Source: Candidatus Sumerlaeota bacterium (GTDB lineage: Bacteria > Sumerlaeota > Sumerlaeia > JADFCT01). Taken from it: a stretch of 9,690 bases of DNA. The notes beneath the pieces are model-generated. The model ran no database searches and was not told the origin of the DNA. It was given only the letters and a program-made list of their open reading frames with translations. The translations under genes were made by a program, and so were the position numbers. The stretch lies in NCBI GenBank assembly GCA_017161665.1, contig JADFCT010000119.1, positions 1 through 9,690 of the forward strand, given 5' to 3'. This document shows, one piece after another, positions 6,270 through 9,690 of this stretch. The first letter of the stretch is position 1; the number at the start of each line of letters is the position of its first letter.

Positions 6270-6713
6270 TCAGGCGTCGGAATCGTAGAGATGCGGCGCC
6301 GCGCGTCCCGTGACTTTATAGCCGGAAATGCCTTTGCGGACGGAGTGAGTGGATTTGATGGTCCCCTTGATCTGATCGCAAGCGGCTCGGAGTTGCTCGG
6401 CCCGCTTGAGTATCCGTTGGCGCGCCTGTTGGATTTTCTGCTCCAAATCGGCGAGCGTATGCTCGATGCTCTGGTTGACAGGAGCGGGGAAACGGTCGCG
6501 ATGGTCTCGCCAGTCCAGTAGCGCCGGATTCAAGGCGTCCATGCGCGCCTGAATGGCGTGCTGGGTTTCGCCGATGTGTCGGTTTACCGCCTGGAGCGAA
6601 AGCGCGTCCGCCTGCGGATCCAGCGCCGCGGCCTGCTCATACAGGACGAAGAGGTCCGCATAGAGCGCGCGGACCTCTTCGATCGCCAGCAGGATGGGGG
6701 GTGGCGTGTTCAT
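6270..6713 (-). CDS. Coiled-coil protein, FlgN-like
   Basis: A 147-aa, mostly helical, charged protein. Residues 8-60 and 75-120 look like two long amphipathic helices rich in Ala, Glu, Gln and Leu. The C-terminal part, KGISGYKVTGRAAPHLYDSDA, resembles the Gly-Tyr and 'P-x-hydrophobic-x-D' tail of FlgN-type flagellar export chaperones, which bind hook-associated proteins. That similarity is by eye and weak, and no other flagellar gene is present, so the function stays open. There is no signal peptide, so it is likely cytoplasmic. The start at 6713 has a weak GGA-type ribosome site about 10 nt upstream. It follows the secreted-protein gene by 39 bp on the same strand, so it is probably cotranscribed with it. 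It is separated by 155 bp from the ApbE-like gene. Confidence 0.7.
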   Translation of the reverse strand: MNTPPPILLAIEEVRALYADLFVLYEQAAALDPQADALSLQAVNRHIGETQHAIQARMDALNPALLDWRDHRDRFPAPVNQSIEHTLADLEQKIQQARQRILKRAEQLRAACDQIKGTIKSTHSVRKGISGYKVTGRAAPHLYDSDA

Positions 6714-6752
6714 GACACGTTTTCCGTTTCGTTTTTCAGGCGCCAGCCGCCA

Positions 6753-8642
6753 TTACGGACGCTCAATGATGGTCGAGGAAAACAGGCTGTTCTTTTCTTT
6801 AACCGTCACGCCGTAGGATTCGCCCAACGTCCGTTTCAGCAGAGCCGAGTCGGGCTTGGCGGAGAAGTCCAGGAGGTTGGGCGGAATTTCGCCGCCGGAC
6901 ATCATGGACATCATGGGCAACAGCATCTGGGCCTGTGCCAGGATAGCGTCCATGGCCTGGGCAATGTTGCTGTAGTTCACGCCGGACACAGGGCCGGTCT
7001 TCATGGCCGCCAGCCGCTTGAAGGCCGGTGTGGCTTTGAAATTGCGGGTGTCTTTGCCGCCCACGCGACGCAAGGTGGCCTTGAGCGTGTCGGCCGAGGA
7101 GGCGACGAAGACCCAGGAGTCTGTAATGGCCCAGGCGGGCATTTGCTGGCCGCCCATGGCGCCGGCCTGGATCTTGGGTTGACCGATTTCATAATCCAGA
7201 AACGTTGTCCATTCCAGCAAAGGCTGAGGCGGCGGACCGTTGGGCGTGGTTTGCTGTTGGAGCAAAAACTTTTCCAGTTTGGTAATGGCGGCGCGAATCC
7301 GCGCGCCGTCCTTACAGCCCAGCGCCAGCAGGAAGGGCGCGCTCGGGGGGGGCGCGAACCCGCCCATGGTCGGATCGGGCGCGGCGGCCTGAGCCGGCGG
7401 CGCATCCTGCATCGTGCCGATTTCGCCGGCCAACTGATCGACCACTTCTGTGATCGGGTTGAACCCCACAATTCCCTGCGCTTGCATCAGCGTCCCCTGC
7501 AGCAGGAAAACCCCTTGGGGATAGACGGCGCCGAGCACGGTTTCAATGGCTTTATAGAATTTGCCCAAATCATACGCCTGAGCGGAATACCCCATCACGT
7601 CCGGCGAGGCGAACGCGGCCGTTTGGAATTCGCAGTTGTCACCGAAGAGGTCCATGACCTTGCCGATGCCCTTGCTGTTGTCGGCAAAGGTCAGGGCGGT
7701 TTGAACATTGACCTGCTTCGGGTCCAGGGTCAGCGCGATCCCCAACGCGTGAATGTCATCGACGGCGAGCGCATCCAGATTGACGGGCGGCGTTTGGCCG
7801 GCGGGGACCTGGGCCATGGCGGCCTTGCCGCCTTCCAAGGCGATTTGGGCGATTTGGCCCAGATTCACAAAGACTTCCAACTGGGCGGCGTCGCTGTTTT
7901 TGTCAGCGACGTTCTTGAATCGGGGATTTTGGGCGAGGGTTTCTTTGATTTTGCCCTGGCCACGCAGAATCAGGTTCTTCATGGAATCCTGGCCGCCATC
8001 GACCATAAGGATCAGACCGTCCGTTTCGGCGCTTTGCAGGGTAATGAATTTCGCCCGTTCCATATCTTCGGGCGCCAGTTTGCTCAAGTCGCCGTCCGGC
8101 AGCATGGCGTCCGCCGTTTCATTTGCGAAGCGCGTCTGGAAGATCTTCACCCCACCGGCGGTGATGGCTTTCTTCTCCGCCGTGGCCGGGATGTCCTGAA
8201 TCTGGGAAAAGAGGTTCTCGTAGTCTTTTCGGTCCTTGGCCTTACGGGCGATGATCCCCAAATCGATCACGGCGCCCGCGCCACCTTTGGAATCGAACTC
8301 GGTCAGATCCGAGAGGAACACGCAAAGACCGCCGGGGAACAATTCCCGGAGTTTGGCCCAGTTCAGTTCGTCCTTCTTCGTGGCCTCATCCGCGCCGGTC
8401 ATCTCCTTCAGCATGGCCTCGATGCGCTCAATAGACGGTTTCAGGAACTGTTTGGTCTTCGGATCCTGCCACAATTCATAAAATCCCGTGGTCTTCCAAG
8501 CCTTTTCCATGGCCGTAACGTCTTTAAAATGGACAAACAGCACCGTGTTGGGCGGCAGATACTTCGCCGGGTCCATGTCTTGCGCTCCTGCGGTCATGGC
8601 ATACGCGCACACGATCGCAATCAGCATCAGTTTTTTCAGCAT
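6753..8642 (-). CDS. Large secreted protein, DUF3352-like, function unknown
   Basis: A 629-aa exported protein. Residues 1-20 are a typical signal peptide (MLKK, a hydrophobic core, then AGA before Gln21). The mature N-terminus (about 28-70: YLPPNTVLFVHFKDV ... ELWQDPKTKQFLKP) and the late segment (about 505-560: ITDSWVFVASSADTLKATLRRVGG ... FKRLAAMKTG) fit the pattern of DUF3352-type proteins: repeated 'can the test value be displayed' style beta-alpha units of unknown role, often in Planctomycetes and relatives. A Pro/Ala-rich linker lies at about 414-436. A Met-rich stretch (Met573, 577, 578, 580, 581) lies near the C-terminus. There are no catalytic motifs I recognise. I chose the start at 8642 because it opens the signal peptide; AAGGAG lies 12 nt upstream. 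An in-frame ATG at 8675 would overlap the end of the protease gene and add 11 charged residues ahead of the signal. It lies 22 bp downstream of the protease gene, so the two are probably one operon and their products share the cell envelope. Confidence 0.85.
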   Translation of the reverse strand: MLKKLMLIAIVCAYAMTAGAQDMDPAKYLPPNTVLFVHFKDVTAMEKAWKTTGFYELWQDPKTKQFLKPSIERIEAMLKEMTGADEATKKDELNWAKLRELFPGGLCVFLSDLTEFDSKGGAGAVIDLGIIARKAKDRKDYENLFSQIQDIPATAEKKAITAGGVKIFQTRFANETADAMLPDGDLSKLAPEDMERAKFITLQSAETDGLILMVDGGQDSMKNLILRGQGKIKETLAQNPRFKNVADKNSDAAQLEVFVNLGQIAQIALEGGKAAMAQVPAGQTPPVNLDALAVDDIHALGIALTLDPKQVNVQTALTFADNSKGIGKVMDLFGDNCEFQTAAFASPDVMGYSAQAYDLGKFYKAIETVLGAVYPQGVFLLQGTLMQAQGIVGFNPITEVVDQLAGEIGTMQDAPPAQAAAPDPTMGGFAPPPSAPFLLALGCKDGARIRAAITKLEKFLLQQQTTPNGPPPQPLLEWTTFLDYEIGQPKIQAGAMGGQQMPAWAITDSWVFVASSADTLKATLRRVGGKDTRNFKATPAFKRLAAMKTGPVSGVNYSNIAQAMDAILAQAQMLLPMMSMMSGGEIPPNLLDFSAKPDSALLKRTLGESYGVTVKEKNSLFSSTIIERP

Positions 8643-8664
8643 AATCCACTCTTTCTCCTTAAGT

Positions 8665-9690
8665 TTATTTATCATCCTCGGTCACGGTGTCGCTGGAGTC
8701 CGTCTGATCGACGTGCCGACCGGGGGGTAGATAACGATATGCGTAGTTGGGGTTGCTCTTATCGAATGCGAAAGACTTTTCATTCATCAGAAACAGGCGC
8801 ACATAATTGATGGGCAGGGCGAAGCCGATATTATCCTGGAAGGTGGCCTTGAGGGTGACCAACCCCACGACTTCGCCGTGTTCATTGAGGAGGGGGCCGC
8901 CGCTGTTGCCCGGATTGATGGCCGCCGTGGTCTGCACATAGAGCACATCACCCACCGGGCGATTGGTCGAGGATACAATGCCACTGGATACGGAATGGTC
9001 CAGGACCTGCCGGCCCATGCCGGGATTGCCGATGGCATACACCGTGTCACCGGAAGCAATGGAGAAACTTTCGGCCAATGGCAGGGGCGTGATGTCCAAC
9101 CCTTCCCGGTCCTTTTCGGGAATCTGAATGAGCGCCACGTCCATAAGACGGCTGAAAGCGACGAGTTCGACATCGTCGATTTTCTTCTGGCGCAGAACGC
9201 CGTCCTCGCCCTTTTGAACCAGGGTGACGGCATGGTACTGCTGATTGCGAACCACATGATGGTTGGTAATGATGCGTCCGTTTGTGTCGATAAAGAATCC
9301 GGCGCCAAATCCGCCGGGATTGGATACAATGACCACGCCGTTTTTCGAGTATTCGATCATTTCGGTCTGTGTGCGGAATTTGCGGCGCTTGACGTCGTCC
9401 AGGGCTTCCGCATCGTCGCCCGGGGCGGCGCCCGGCGTTGGATCGCTCGGGGAGGCGTCCGCGGGGCTGAGCGACTCAATCATGGCTTTCGGGATTGTCA
9501 GCACATCAAAACCGAGATCGACGAAAACCTTGTCGGCTGTTTCTTTCAGGAGATCACCTTCCACGAGGACACCACTTTTCAGAAGGATCTTCTGGCGCGC
9601 CAGCTCCTGCGCTCCCGTCGGCGCGACGTGTCCGACAAGCAGCATCAGGGTGAAGAGAGGGAGCCATCGGCGCCCTGTCGGTTTCAGTTC
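8665..9690 (-). CDS. Exported trypsin/HtrA-type serine protease, 5' end cut by window edge
   Basis: The frame is open to the right edge of the window. The first visible residues are ELKPTGRRWLPLFTL, the basic and hydrophobic parts of a signal peptide, so the Met at 9645 is internal and the true start lies just outside. Likely signal cleavage is after PTGA, before QELARQ. Numbering from the Met at 9645: a small N-terminal domain at about 19-58 (ILLKSGVLVEGDLL ... LTIPKAMIESL), a Pro/Asp-rich linker at about 60-85, then a chymotrypsin-fold protease with the catalytic triad His130 (TNHHVV), Asp169 (MDVALIQI) and Ser248 (NPGNSGGPL; codon 8902-8904). Only about 45 residues follow the catalytic domain, with no PDZ domain, and the tail is acidic. 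This resembles DegP/HtrA-like proteases but lacks the usual PDZ regulation. It probably acts in the periplasm or envelope. It is the first gene of the visible minus-strand operon, and its promoter is beyond the window. Confidence 0.93.
   Translation of the reverse strand, partial: ELKPTGRRWLPLFTLMLLVGHVAPTGAQELARQKILLKSGVLVEGDLLKETADKVFVDLGFDVLTIPKAMIESLSPADASPSDPTPGAAPGDDAEALDDVKRRKFRTQTEMIEYSKNGVVIVSNPGGFGAGFFIDTNGRIITNHHVVRNQQYHAVTLVQKGEDGVLRQKKIDDVELVAFSRLMDVALIQIPEKDREGLDITPLPLAESFSIASGDTVYAIGNPGMGRQVLDHSVSSGIVSSTNRPVGDVLYVQTTAAINPGNSGGPLLNEHGEVVGLVTLKATFQDNIGFALPINYVRLFLMNEKSFAFDKSNPNYAYRYLPPGRHVDQTDSSDTVTEDDK

Noticed and set aside
6558..8810. A 750-codon plus-strand open frame
   Set aside because: It is antisense to the DUF3352-like and coiled-coil genes. 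Its composition is Arg/His/Gln/Gly-rich with no family resemblance, whereas the minus-strand frames have signal peptides, ribosome sites and family motifs.
9643..9645. ATG at 9645 as the start of the protease
   Set aside because: The frame stays open to the window edge and the codons upstream encode the basic and hydrophobic parts of the signal peptide, so the gene begins outside the window.

Overview
The window is a high-GC bacterial chromosomal segment with two converging gene blocks. No close species match can be made from sequence alone. Three things point loosely to the PVC superphylum (Planctomycetes, Lentisphaerae, Kiritimatiellae) or a neighbour such as Hydrogenedentota: a short double-hairpin repeat near the left end of a kind I associate with those genomes, a large secreted DUF3352-like protein, and a protease with a small N-terminal 'LKSG...G' domain. 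This placement is inference. I see no phage, transposase, CRISPR or other defence gene.

Left part, plus strand. Positions 1-596 hold no convincing large gene. They contain the double-hairpin repeat (115-186), a 13-bp direct repeat (247-259 and 272-284), a run of four perfect hairpins (337-414), and a possible 23-codon leader ORF (430-501) whose Shine-Dalgarno sequence matches that of serS. Then come serS (seryl-tRNA synthetase, start at 597), lon (ATP-dependent Lon protease, 788 aa with an intact Ser-Lys dyad) and a small FmdB-like zinc-ribbon protein. The FmdB-like gene starts one base after the lon stop and has a perfect AGGAGGT ribosome site inside the end of lon. This block is housekeeping: translation, then protein quality control.

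Middle. The 246-bp gap between the converging genes (4750-4995) carries one hairpin just after the FmdB-like gene and a second, symmetric hairpin flanked by A5 and T5, which could end transcription from both sides.

Right part, minus strand, read right to left. An exported trypsin/HtrA-type serine protease without a PDZ domain is cut by the window edge. It is followed after 22 bp by a large secreted DUF3352-like protein of unknown function, then after 39 bp by a 147-aa coiled-coil protein with a FlgN-like look, and after 155 bp by a membrane-anchored ApbE-family protein. The first three are probably one operon. The ApbE-family protein has lost several residues normally needed for FAD and metal binding, so it may be a pseudoenzyme.

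The most interesting points are the structured leader in front of serS, the degenerate ApbE homologue, the FmdB protein with an altered zinc knuckle, and the pairing of a secreted protease with a large uncharacterised secreted protein. I do not see clear evidence of a wholly new multi-gene system.
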